Assembly: GCA_025266875.1 (NCBI GenBank)
Contig: JALLLT010000004.1
Location: 744,001-808,000, forward strand
DNA length: 64,000 nt
Direction of reading: 5' to 3'
Source of the DNA: Fennellomyces sp. T-0311
Lineage: Eukaryota > Mucoromycota > Mucoromycetes > Mucorales > Lichtheimiaceae
Shown: in pieces, positions 1-11,120 of the stretch
How positions within the stretch are numbered: position 1 is the stretch's first letter
How the letters are laid out: each line of letters opens with the position of its first letter
Notes under the pieces: generated by a model
The model's database searches: none
What the model saw: the letters and a program-made list of their open reading frames with translations, nothing else
What the model was told of the DNA's origin: nothing
Position numbers and translations under genes: made by a program

Positions 1-3000
1 TTGCTGATTGTCTGTTCTTGTTGCGCTATCACCGTGTAACATCGACGAAGCATGCGTTGCAGCTGCTTGATCGGTAGTCTTTGTGGTGCTATCCCCAATT
101 AGCCTTGATGATCCTGGAGTTACAGCTGGCTGTAGGGCAGTTATTGTTGTCCTATCCCCAATTAACCTTGACGACTCTTCGGTTACTGTTGGCTCTTCGG
201 TAGCCCTTGTCGCATTATGGTCAATTAGCCTCGATGGACCTTCCGTGGCAGCTGCTTGTTCGGTAGTCCTTGTTGCGCTATCATCAATTAGCCTTGACGA
301 TCCTTCTGTCACTGATGGTTGTTCATTCGTCTTTGTGGTAATATCCCCAATGAGCCTTGATGACCCTTCCGTTACTGCTGGTCGTTCGGTAGTCTTTGTC
401 GCATTATCATCAGTTAGTCTTGATGAACCTTCCGTTACTGCTGGTTGATTGGTAGTCTTTGCGGTGCTACCACCAATTAGCCTTGATGATTCTTGAGTTA
501 CAGCTGGCTGCTCGGTAGTTTTTGTGGCGCTATCCCCAATGAGCCTTGATGATCCTTCCGTTACCGGTGGCTGTTCAGTCATCTTTGTCGCATTATCACC
601 AATTAACCTCGATGAACCTTCCGTGGCAGCTGGTTGTTGAGTAGTCTTTGTCGCATTATCACCAAATAACCTTGATGAGCCTTCTGTTACCGCTGGCTGT
701 TGGGTAGTCTTTGTGGTACTACCACCAATTAGCCTTGATGATCCTTGAGTTACAGCTGGCTGTTCAGTAGCCCTTGTTGTGTTATCACCAATTAATATTG
801 ATGAACCTTCTGTTATAACTGGTTGTTCGGTCGCCGTTGTCGCATTATCATCAATTAGTCTCGATGAACCTTCCGTTGACGCTGAGTGTTCGGCGGTCTT
901 TGTGATACTATCGCCAATGAGCCTTGATGATCCTTCCGTTACTGCTGGTTGTTCGGTCATCTTTGTGGTTCTATCATCAATGAGCCTTGATGAACCCTCC
1001 GTTACAGCTGGTTGTTCGATAGTATTTGTCACAGTATCATCAATTAGTCTTGATGACCCTTCTGTGGCAGCTGCTTGTTCGGTAGTCCTTGTTGCATTAT
1101 CACCAATTAGCCCTGAAGAGCCTTCCGTTGGTACTGATTTCCTAGTGGTCTTTGTGGTACTATTTTCAATGAGTCTTGATGGTCCTTCCGTTACTGCTGA
1201 TTGTTCGGTAGTCCTTGTCTCATTATCATCAATTAGTCTCGATGAACCTTCCGTTGGCGCTGAGTGTTCGGCGGTCTTTGTGGTACTATCGCCAATGAGC
1301 CTTGATGATCCTTCCGTTACAGCTGGTTGTTCAGTAGTCTTTGCCGCATTATCATCAATTAGTCTTGAAGAGCCTTCCGTTCCCACTGGTTGTTCATTCG
1401 TCTTTGTGGTACTATCACCAATTAATCTTGATGACCCTTCCGTGGAAATTGCTTGTTGAGTAGTCTTTGCGGTACTATCGCTAGTTAACCTTGATGACCC
1501 ATCGATGGCAGCTGCTTGCTCGGTAGTCTTTGTCATATTATCATCAATTAGCCTTGATGAATCTTCCGTTATTACTGGCTGTTCGGTCGTCTCTGAGGTG
1601 CTAACGCCAATTAATCTTGATGACTCTTCCGTGGCAGCTGCTTGTTGAGTAGTCTTTGTTGCGTGATCACCGAATAACCTTGACGAGTCTCCTGTGGCGA
1701 CTGACTGTTCAGTGGTCTTTGTGGTGCTATCAGCAACGATCTTTGATGATCCTTCTGTCACTGGCAGCTGTACGATAGTCGTGGTTGTACTTTTACCGGT
1801 TAACGGCGAAGATCCTTCTGCTAAGGATGTTGCATACTTGCTCGTGTAGGTTGTACTATCGCCAAGTACCCTTGAAGACACTAGTGTAGCTGCTGGTTCG
1901 GTCATTGTCGCTGCTGTGCCTTCGCTAATCAGCTGTGAAGGTCCTTCCATCACTGATGTCGTATGTCCCTCAGTTTTAGTTGTACTGTCACCAAGTAATT
2001 TTGATGAGACCTGAGTTGCCAGTGGTGGGTTGGTGGTAACTGTAGTATTTTGATCAGCGAGGTGTGTTGAGAATAGGATGGTTGATGGCATATGATCATT
2101 ACCTTTGGTTATGGTTTCGTCAATCATGCGTGTTGAGACTTGTGTCGCTGATAGCTTCTCGGTAGTTTCCGTAATACCTTCTCCGATCGACCGAGAAGAT
2201 CCCTCAATTACCGATGTGGTGTGCATTCCAGTTTGAGTTGTTCTATCGCTGAGTAATCGTGACGAAATTTCTGTCGCTGACGGCTGCTCGGTAGATTTTG
2301 CTGTACTTCCATTAATTAACTTTGATGAAATTTGCGTCGATAGTGGTGGCCCGTTAGTCTCTGTAACGTTTTGGCAATGAGTCATATTGAACCCACGATC
2401 ATTGACGGCATAAGTTTGCTACCTTTGGTTGCAGTTTCGTCAATAAGTCGCGTTGAACCTTGTGTTGCCGATGGTGTCTTGCTATCCTCCGTCGTTCCTA
2501 CACCAATCAACCGCGAAGATCCTTCCGTTACCGATGTTCCATACTCCTCATCCCGAGTAGTGCTATCACCAGATAGCCTTGATGTTACGTGTGTTGCTGA
2601 TGGCTTTCCAATATCCTCCGTTGTACTTTCACCAATAGCTCTTGACGAGCTTTGGGTCGCTGATCCTTTTTCGGAAGACTCTGTCGTACTTTCATCAGTT
2701 AATTGCGAGGAACCTTCCATCATCGATGTTGCATGCTCTCCAATTTCGATTGTACTATCACCAAGCAGCCTTGATGATACTTGTGTTGCTGGTGGTTGCT
2801 TAGTACCTTCCGTTGTACCTTTGTCAATTAGCTGCGAGGATCCTTCGGTAGTCGATGTCACATGAACTCCAGTTTGCGTTGCACCATCACTAAGTACCCG
2901 TGATGATACTTGTGTTGTTTGTAGCTGTTCGGTAGTCTCCGTTCCATTTTCATCAATTAATTGTGAGGACCCTTCTATTATCGATGTCACATGCTCTCCA

Positions 3001-6000
3001 GTTTCGGTTCCACTGTTACCAAGTGACCCTGATGACACTTGTGTTGTTGATGACTGTTCGGTAGCTTTCGTAGTACTTTCGCCAATCAACTGCGAAGATC
3101 CTTCCATTTCTGACGTTGCATGTGCACCAGCTTGAGTGGTACTATCACCAAGCATTCTAGACGAAACTTCTCCTGTTGCTAATGACTGCTCGGTAGTCTT
3201 TGTCTCATTTCCGTCAATTAGCTGCGAAGATCCTTCTATCACCGATGTCACATGCTGCTGCGATTGAGTCGTACTATCACCAAGTAGCCTTGAAGATACT
3301 AGTGTAGCCGCTGATTCCTCGGTTGTCTCTGTTGTACCTTCACCAATCAATTGCGAGGAACTTTCCAATATCGATGTCGCATACAATCCAGTTTGAGTGG
3401 TGCTATCACCGAGTAATCTGGATGAAACTTGGGTTGTCAGCGGTGCATTGGTGGTAGCTATGGTATTTTGGTCAGTGAGATGTGTTGAAAAGATGATTGT
3501 CGGTGGCATATGTTCATTACCTTTGGTTGCGGTTTCGTCAATAAGGCGTGTTGAGACTTGTGTCGCTGATAGCTTCTCAGTAATCTCTGTAATACCTTCT
3601 CCGATCGACTGAGAAGATCCCTCAATTACCGATGTGGTGTGCATTCCAGTTTGAGTGGTACTATCGCCGAGTAATCGCGACGAAATTTCTGTCGCTGACG
3701 GCTGTTCGGTAGATTTTGCTGTACTTCCACTAGTTAACCTTGATGTAACTTGCGTTGTCAATGGTGACTCGTTAGTCTCTGTAATATTTTTGTCAACGCA
3801 TCATATTGAATATACGGTTATCAACGAAATAGACCTATTACCTTTGGTTGCAGTTTCGTCAATAATCCGTGTTGAGCCTTGTGTCGCCGATGGCGACCCG
3901 TTACCCTCGGTTGCACCTTCATCAATTAGCTGCGAAGATCCTTGTATGATAGATGTTGCATGTCTTTCAGTTTGAGTAGCACTACCGCCAAACAACCGTG
4001 ATGAAACAGCTGTTGTTGATAGTTGTTCGGCAGTCTTGGTCGTACTTTGCTCAATTAATTGGGAAGACCATTCCGTTATAGATACCGTATGCCCCCTTGT
4101 TTGGGCTGCGCTGTCGCCATGTGGCTGTGATGAAACTTGTGTTGATGGTGGTTGCTCGGGAACCCCGGTTTCGTTTTCATCAATTAGCTGCGATGATCCT
4201 TCCATTGTGGTTGTTCCATGTTCCTTAGTTTGTGTAGTACTGTCGCCAAGTATTCTTGATGAAACTTGAGTTTCCGGTGACTGTTCGGTAGTCGTCGTTT
4301 CGTTTTCGTCAATTAACTGCGTGGACCCCTCAATCACTGATGTCGCTTGCTCTCCAGATTTAGTTGTAGTACCGCCAAGTAAACTTGATGGCACTTGTGT
4401 CGGCGATGGCTGCTCATGAACGTTTGTTTCCGTATCACCAATTAGCCGCGATGATTCTTCTTCCGTCGGCGTTGTCGCATGCCCCCCGGCTTGGGTTGTA
4501 CTATCACCAAGTTGTCTTGATGAAACCTGTGTTTCTGAAGGCTGCTCAATAGTCTCCGTTGTACTTTTACCAATTAACTGGGAGGATCCTTCTATTACAG
4601 ATGTCGCATACCCATTCCCTTGAGTGGTAGTATCTCCAAGTAATCTTGGTGAACCTTGTGTTTCGGTTTGATACTCGGTAGACTCGATCGTATCTTCGCT
4701 AATTAAGCGTGATGATTCTTCCGTTATGGATGTTCCTTTGGTCGTACTATCACCAAACAATCTTGGAGATACTTCTGTTGCTGGCGGCTGTTCGGTAGAT
4801 GTGGTCGTACTTTCATCAATTAACCGGGATGATCCTTCTGTTATAGTCATCATATCCTCCTTTGTCTGGGTTGTACTATCACCAGATAATTTTGATGAAA
4901 CTTGCGTTGCCGATGGCTGCTCGTTGGACTTTGTTGTACTTTCACCAATTAAGTGTGAAAGGATGTTTGTTGTCAAGGATTCCTCATCCGTACATGGTAC
5001 TTCGACGGTTGTTGTTACGGTCCTTATACTCACTGAATCCTCCTCGGATATAGAAGTGCTTCCGGCTGTCGATGATGCTGAACCGCCCGATGAACATACA
5101 GGTGGGATGTTCGAATGAATATTGCTTGCCACAAAAAGCAGCTCGCCATTATCGTCTTGTACATTCCTAATAAGATACTGCCGTTCAGCCTATTGATCTC
5201 TCTTAGTCTCTGCGTCGCTAACATACCACACGGATAAACCAGCCAAACCCTCGCATAATGCATGATTGACTTTGACCTCAATGGATAGTGGATCGTCATA
5301 CGATATATATGTATTGGTCTGAGGGTTGAATAGCCAAGGCGTCTTGGAGACATCATCCCAGTAGCGCCGCCAGTTGCCACCCGTTTCGATTATGTCACCA
5401 TGAATAATACCCTCGGACCTCAGGTTCCGCCATTTCCAGATACCAGAGTAACTACTAGTAGTTGTATTGCAATATGGGTCAGGCCCATAGACATCGTCGG
5501 AGTCTCCTTTGGGTGCAGCAATGAGGGCTGGTTGATATTCAGACCGAGTTTGGGTCATATCAACTAATGCCTGGAACGCTCGACCATAGAATGGAATACC
5601 AACTGTTAGTTTATATGCAGGAACACCAGCTTGTTTCCATGCACGGATAACTATAACCTTTGCGTTAGGTTGACTGATACATTGGTATACACAAAAAGAA
5701 CGTACCGTTGACATAAGAATAGTGTGCTCCTTTTTGTTCTTCGTGCTGAAACGGTGCATTAGGACCGGTTATATTTGCCCATGGTCCATTTATATCTAAC
5801 AATATGGTAATAAGAAATAAAACATTATACAGCTATGACCCAAGTTTACCAGCAATTTTGACGTTAAAACGGTCAAGATAAGGCACATATTTGGAAACAT
5901 CGTTCAATATGGAACTTTCAGCAGTTATGTTCAAGTCATGTTGTGCAGAAAAGACTAACTCCTTATGGGTATAAGGGAACTGTAAGTCGAGTGCCTTGCG

Positions 6001-6686
6001 AAACTGTTGGAGCATCAGTAAAATGCTTTCAGAACTATTTGATGAGGAATGTTGCTTGTCAATACAACTAGAATTCCTTGGATAACCTGGATATCCCCAA
6101 TCTATACACAAGAAGTCAGTTCAAAGTTTTTCCAGTAGCCGAATAGAATGTAAGAAACTTGCCTAGATCAACACCATCGGTTTGATAGAGCTCCATAAAA
6201 ATTATATTCCAATCAATAAAAGCACCACGCTCAAACCGAGACATCGTGGCAAATTTCTTTGAATCGGCTAGTCCGCCAATAGAAAGTAAAACTTTCGTTC
6301 CGAACTTGTGGGCTAATTCCACAACCTTGGGTAGATTGACTATAGCCGTTTCATCGTCAGGGAGCACGGGCAAACCAGTAAAAGCGTCCAGAGTAGCAAA
6401 AGCTTTTTTTTAAAAAAAAAATATAAATGAGCTTGCTTGCTTTTATACAAAGATGTATTGTATTGTTTTTTTTTACCATAGTTGATATGCGTGTATTGGT
6501 TATACGGAATATCCTCAATGGAAATATTCTTCCAATCCGAAAAAGAGCTTTTGATTGGATTAGACTACTGCGTTGTTTTGTCCGTTACTGTGATTCACCT
6601 TACCCAACAAGTGTACGTCTGATTGCGGATACCTGACATATTGCAAAAGCTAATATGATAAACGCTGTTGTCACAAGCGTTTTCAT
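1..6686 (-). CDS. GH18 chitinase-like protein (probable pseudoenzyme) with giant Ser/Thr repeat tail; 3' end beyond window
   Basis: Secreted chitinase-like wall protein. Exons in transcript order: 6686-6604, 6547-6477, 6402-6163, 6101-5850, 5795-5706, 5650-5227, 5166-3842, 3778-3521, 3457-2423, 2360-2103, 2039-<1. All phases agree and at least 2,025 codons lie in the window. The start at 6686 opens a hydrophobic signal peptide (about 21 residues ending QVSA). A GH18 barrel follows to about residue 385, with LLSIGG and PFYGRAF conserved. The active-site motif reads DGVDLDWG: the catalytic Glu is Gly134. The MTYD motif of the neighbour is KIAD here. The intron at 6102-6162 is GC-AG. After a short Cys/Ser linker the rest is Ser/Thr-rich repeat. 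The next gene downstream in the window (7236-9241) is its tandem paralogue, with the same six intron positions in the catalytic part. Inference: a surface or adhesin-like, possibly chitin-binding but inactive protein. A C-terminal CBM or GPI signal cannot be assessed. Confidence 0.85.
2040..2102 (-). other. Optional 63-nt intron or exitron inside the repeat (copy A'), stop-free
   Basis: AAAG|GTAATG donor, GCTGAT branch-like word and CTACAG acceptor. No stop and a multiple of three. It is the duplicate of the segment at 3458-3520, offset by 1,418 nt. Confidence 0.45.
2361..2422 (-). other. Inferred 62-nt phase-1 intron inside the repeat (copy B'), contains in-frame TGA
   Basis: AAAG|GTAGCA donor and GTTACAG|AG acceptor. 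It is one base shorter than copy B. Left in place, it would both stop and shift the frame; removal restores AAA-GAG-ACT and the downstream repeat frame. The indel between duplicates lies exactly inside the proposed intron. Confidence 0.65.
3458..3520 (-). other. Optional 63-nt intron or exitron inside the repeat (copy A), stop-free
   Basis: Same AAAG|GTAATG donor context as copy B, an ACTGAC branch-like word and a CCATAG acceptor. The segment is a multiple of three with no stop, so it can be kept as 21 residues or removed without changing frame. Confidence 0.45.
3779..3841 (-). other. Inferred 63-nt phase-1 intron inside the repeat (copy B), contains in-frame TGA
   Basis: On the minus strand the segment begins AAAG|GTAATA and ends TTACAG|AG. 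Unspliced, the frame hits TGA. Removing it joins AAA-G to AG-ACT in frame with the repeat. A TTGAC branch-like word precedes the acceptor. It aligns with the coding unit at 3458-3520. Confidence 0.65.
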
Positions 6687-7235
6687 AATTTAAAAATGCG
6701 ATGTGGAGAAAAAAGAGGAACTGTCAAGATTCTTAAATACATGGTATGTTAGTAGGATTTAGAATTGGTAATAACTGGCACCTGGTATTGAACCTTTTCC
6801 TCTTCAGGTGTCCATTTTTTTCTGCGGATTTTTGAACATGTCAACTCCCTGCATAACTATGCATATAGCTTGATTTGGTCAATTACCCTATATGGTGACC
6901 GATGTCATTCTTAAAGTTGTTCGTAGAATAACTTGTCAGATACTTCGACTTGATCTACTCTGCCTTCCTTATAGTATATACATAACTCTTATAAAAGCCA
7001 AACGCGTCGTTAAAAGCAGCTCCGGTAATTAAGCAACTAATGTGTGTAAGTGAGGTGCATATGTGATAATGGATTGTGGTCAAGTTAGACAACATAGCAG
7101 CGTTTTTGAGCTTATCAAATAAGAATATTTTTAAACCGGGTGGAGATTGACAAAAGTTGGTCAATGCATAAAACGTTTTTGAAGTAATATTTTGCAAACA
7201 ATAAATATATATATATAAAAACCCATTTGTGCTGT
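6687..7235. other. Intergenic: promoter of the chitinase-like gene and 3' flank of the chitinase gene
   Basis: 549 bp of AT-rich sequence with a TA dinucleotide run near 7205. No coding ORF is supported and no defined element was recognised. Confidence 0.6.
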
Positions 7236-9241
7236 TTAAAGTTGCTTTGGGTATCCACAGAATAAGGTACCTTGATCATCGTGGCAGACGGACCCACTTG
7301 AACAAGACCGCATGACCCATCGGTTAAAGTTACAGGTGAGCCATTCAGGAGACTGACCACTGCTCACACAGCGTTGCTGGCCCATGATGCTGCATGGCTG
7401 ATCGGCAACATTGGAAGGTACTGCCATGGAGATTGTTGGAATTTGTTCCATAATTGGGTTGCTGGTTGGGACGACAAGGCGAGACGTGGTCGTGAATTTC
7501 CGGCTGGTTACGAATGGAGTATCTTTTAAAACAGCGCTTTCAGATGGTTGAGCAGCGGATGATGGTTGAGGAGCAGCAGAGGATGGCTGAGGGACGACAA
7601 CCGATGGCTGGGGAGCGGATGACAGCTCCTGAGAAGGTTGAGGAACCACTGATGCAGCAGGGCTTGATTCACCCAATGGGCACACTGGTCGAGCATCTGC
7701 ATGAATTTTGTTTGCAACGCGAAGTAATTCACCATTATCTTGGTGCAGATCCCTTAAATATAAAGAAAAAAGAACTTAATCATCCCTCTTTTACGTCTTG
7801 GTATAAGAAAAAACATACCACACCATGACGCCGGCAAGACCTTCGCACAATGCATGGTTGACCTTGATCTCGATTGATTGGGGGTCATCATAAGAGATAA
7901 AGATATTGGATTGTGGGTTGAACAACCATGGTGTCTTGGAAACATCATCCCAATAACGTTTCCATCCTTCACCCGTGCTGGTCATGTCATCCAAAATAAT
8001 GCCTTGCGATCTCAGATTGCGCCATTTCCATACACCGGATGTACCATCGACATCAGCAGCACAATAAGGATCAGACCAGTAGGCATCATCAGAGTCACCC
8101 TTGGGTGCGCCAACCTTAGATTGTTGGTACTGGGATGGGTTCTTTGACATGTCCGTTTGTGCCTGGATGGATCGACCATAGAATGCCAGGCCAGCGGTCA
8201 TTTTTTCAGCAGGAACACCGGCTTTCTTCCATGCTCGAATACCTAAGAATGTTTTTGTTAAACTTGGTACCGATCCAAATGGGTCCAGAACGACATACTG
8301 TCAACAAAAGAATAGCTGGCACCCTTGCCGTTTTCATTTTGGAATGGAGCATTGGGACCAGTCTCCGTAGCCCAGGCACCGTTGATATCTAAGAATGGTA
8401 AGGATCACAATACACTATCACATTTCAAATCTTTTACCGTAAGTCATCAAGTTGATGTGGTCAAAGAAAGGCACAAATGCGCTAACGTCCTTCATGGGAG
8501 TGCCATCTGGAGAGCTGAAAGGATCGACATGAACGGCCATGGAGATTTCCTTGTAGTTGTTAGGGAACCGTGTATCTAATGCTGCACGCAGTTCCTTGAG
8601 AAGCAGTAAAAGGTTATCAGAATCAGCTGGTGCAAATTGGTTACAGCCTGCGCCTTGCTGGTTCGGATACTCCCAGTCTACATGGTACTTGGTTAGACGA
8701 TCCATCTCATGAAGAAAAGCAGCGTATATAAACTAACCCAAATCAACACCATCAGTGCCATAAGTATCGATAAAATTCAAATTCCAATCGATAAAGGCTC
8801 GACGTGCATCCGCAGAAGCAACCATTGGACTGAATCGTTGAGAACCAGTCCATCCACCAATAGATAATAAGACTTTGGTGCCAGCCTGGTGGGCGAGATC
8901 AACTATTTTAGGCAAGTAGTTTTCGATAGCCCAGTCATCAGGGAACGAAGGCAGATTGCTCTCATCGTTCAAAATGGAAAAGGCTATGAGGCGATAAGTC
9001 GCACGTTGATGGATCACTTGCACTGCTGCATACCGTAGTTGATATGTGTGTATTCATTGTAAGGGATCTGCTCGACGGGATAGTTTGCGTAAAGCCAGTT
9101 GGGAAAATAGCTATTACGTCGTTAGTTGCGGGGGATCCTGTAAAGATCAAGCAAGTTATACCCAACAAGCTTTCGTTTGGCAGCTACTTGGCATACTGCC
9201 ACAACGAGCACGACGAAAAACGTCGCCAAGTGTGTTGTCAT
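7236..9241 (-). CDS. GH18 endochitinase, secreted, with CBM19-like C-terminal domain
   Basis: Hydrolyses beta-1,4 links in chitin at the cell wall. Exons: 9241-9162, 9110-9034, 8983-8738, 8677-8438, 8388-8299, 8242-7819, 7752-7236. All phases fit, giving 557 aa. The signal peptide covers about residues 1-21 (hydrophobic FFVVLVVAV core), followed by KLVGYFPNW. The barrel has LLSIGGW and the intact catalytic motif DGVDLDWEYP (Glu137 as proton donor), then LMTYD and AFYGR. A Pro/Ser/Gln linker (about residues 415-465) leads to a Cys-rich tail of about 50 residues matching CBM19 in cysteine spacing. A TLD-family gene lies 153 bp upstream on the same strand. Intron positions match those of the downstream paralogue. 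Family known; CBM19 assignment by eye. Confidence 0.93.
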
Positions 9242-9393
9242 GTTAAAAGAGTAAAGATCAAAAGAGTGGCGTTGTCATGGTCCTTAAATACATGGTATGT
9301 CGGTAGGATTTAGAATTTATTGATGATGATGAAGCCGGGAATGCAAAAGAGAGAGGGAGAGCAAAAAATAGAAAAAACCTTTTGGATTTTGTT

Positions 9394-11120
9394 TCACCGT
9401 TCTTGGCGAGCTTCGTCGTTGATGATTCCAGCCATCCGCAAGAGCTCGCGATCAACCGATTGATCAGCCTGTCGAAACTGTAATCCAGCACGGCGCATAG
9501 CCTCGCGCTTTTCAAACTCCCATTCGCGTTCCTGCACTTGTCGCGCCTTTTCACTTCCCAATCCAAACACTTCGATATTGGCCGTCTCAAAGTGGTAGTC
9601 AAAGCTGTTCTGCGCCATCGACTGGTCGAGTGTTGCCAGGGCCGGGTACCGTTCCTGCGCATAGACGCCTTGCTGCAAGGTGTTATCGAGCATGAGCAGA
9701 AACGTTGGCAGCTGGCTATGCTTTGGAGGAGCAGATGACTTGGACGTTCCGCCCATACCAATGCCAAAATCGTCGTGATAGTAGACGTATTGGTTGTTGC
9801 GGCCAGTCGAGCGATACACTTGAAATGTGGGCCACAGTTCAAACACAAAGCAATCGTCGTGACCCCAGTACTGTCTTGATTGCTTCCATGGCTCGGATAT
9901 GTACGCGCCAAGTATGAGCGTCGTATCCGCCGTCTCTCCGCGGATCAGCATCAGCGTGGGGCCCGGGTAGCGAAACACATGGCTCTCGTATCGGTTCATG
10001 GAGAATCCGTCCTTGTCGCCAGAGTACAGTCGCGGCCACTCCTTGATGCGGCTGGCAATGTCGGGAAGACACCAGCACAGCAAGGCACAGTAGGGTATGG
10101 TGAGAATATCAGAGACGTCGGGCGTCGACACAATGTCTTCAGGAAGGATAATATCCGATACGGTCGTGAGCGAAGATTGGCCGCTTAGTCCAAATTTGCC
10201 GTAAATGAAGAGCTGGATGGTTTTGAAGAGCAAGGGGGCATTGCGGCCCTTCCATGCAAAGAAATGACGCTGCGATATACGTTCCTGGCCTTGCTCAGTC
10301 TGCATGCCACTGACAATGTTTCTGGCCATGGAGCGTAGCGGATCAACATCGACTTGGCCTGGGTCTTTCTTTTCCGACACAACAATGTACAGCATGAGCG
10401 TGAATAGCTCCACCAGGTCGCTGCAGAGCATCATGGCCGAAGTGTCGTCGGTGCTGATGCTTTTTTTATCCACGTCGAAATCCAAATCATCAAAGGTGAC
10501 GCCTAGATCTGCCAGGGAAAGCCCCTTGTTTTTGGGCTCTTCCTCTGCTTCCTTTACCACCTCCTCAACCGCCTCTTGCTTCTTTGAATGCACCACTGCG
10601 AGCGATTCGAAAAACATATCCTCGAATAATGACTCTGGGCTGTCGCTGCTATCCATCTTGCCCGTCAGCAATACAAACGCCGTCAAGAACGCATCGAACG
10701 TCAGTGGTACAGCGGTACATTGTGGGTATGATCCGAGATATGAAAACGACTTGAAAAGCAAGATGCCGCCTTGTTCAACTGACGATGGCAAGTTCAAATG
10801 TTCCTAATTCATTGTCAGAAGAAACCATAACAATGATGCAAAGGGCTTTACTCTACCAGAAACTTTTTAGCTTCGATGCATTCGAAGCTGTCGGGGTATT
10901 CTGTCTTGAGTTCATCGAACACTTGATGCAACGAGTAGAGTTCAATCCGTTTCAATTTGCGTTTGAATTGCCGTACAGTAGCAGTGGACCGTTCGCCCAA
11001 AGACGAGCATTCGGTGGTACTCTTTCGACCAAGAGATAAAGTACTCACGTTATCAATGTGAGAGGATTGCTTGTCTTCGTCATTTTTAGCCCGGTTTTGA
11101 TTCGACTGGTGCTGACCCAT
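9394..11120 (-). CDS. RTC5: TLDc-domain protein of the RTC5/MEAK7 type
   Basis: Two exons, 11120-10857 and 10803-9394, with a 53-nt intron; 557 aa. The protein starts MGQHQS, a good N-myristoylation context (Gly2), as is known for this family, which binds endolysosomal or vacuolar membranes and in yeast affects V-ATPase assembly. The N-terminal half is helical with an acidic stretch. The C-terminal TLDc domain includes LILGAYISEPW and the FELWPTFQVY core, and ends in a charged helix. Length is typical. The intron was chosen because exon 1 otherwise stops shortly after the donor. RTC5 versus other TLDc members is inferred from the myristoylation start and overall layout. Confidence 0.8.

Larger units (their letters stand above)
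1..4970 (-). repeat. Coding minisatellite: 63-nt/21-residue Ser/Thr-rich repeat units with a higher-order 1.42 kb duplication
   Basis: In the distal part (positions 1 to about 1800) the period is exactly 63 nt. For example, equivalent bases fall at 91, 154, 217, 280 and 343. Each unit encodes a 21-residue block with the core GSSRLIGD and runs of T, K and E. Nearer the catalytic domain (about 1800-4970) two related unit types alternate (cores SSRLLGDSTTQ and EGSSQLIDE). A larger duplication is visible: the segments at 3458-3841 and 2040-2422 correspond, offset by 1,418-1,419 nt. The sequence stays open on the minus strand apart from the four short intron-like segments listed separately. Such Thr/Ser tails are typically O-mannosylated wall stalks. 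Plus-strand ORFs here are shadows of the repeat. Confidence 0.95.

Noticed and set aside
2371..2865. Plus-strand ORFs within the repeat (also 83-448, 779-1459, 3397-3612, 3655-3975, 4726-5118)
   Set aside because: They mirror the minus-strand Ser/Thr repeat. The minus strand joins to the GH18 catalytic domain in frame.
1..4970. CRISPR-like or satellite array
   Set aside because: Repeats are contiguous without spacers, diverge gradually and keep a strict codon period, so they are coding.
9258..9911. 217-codon minus ORF overlapping the TLDc gene
   Set aside because: Different frame from the TLDc domain, which runs intact through this region.
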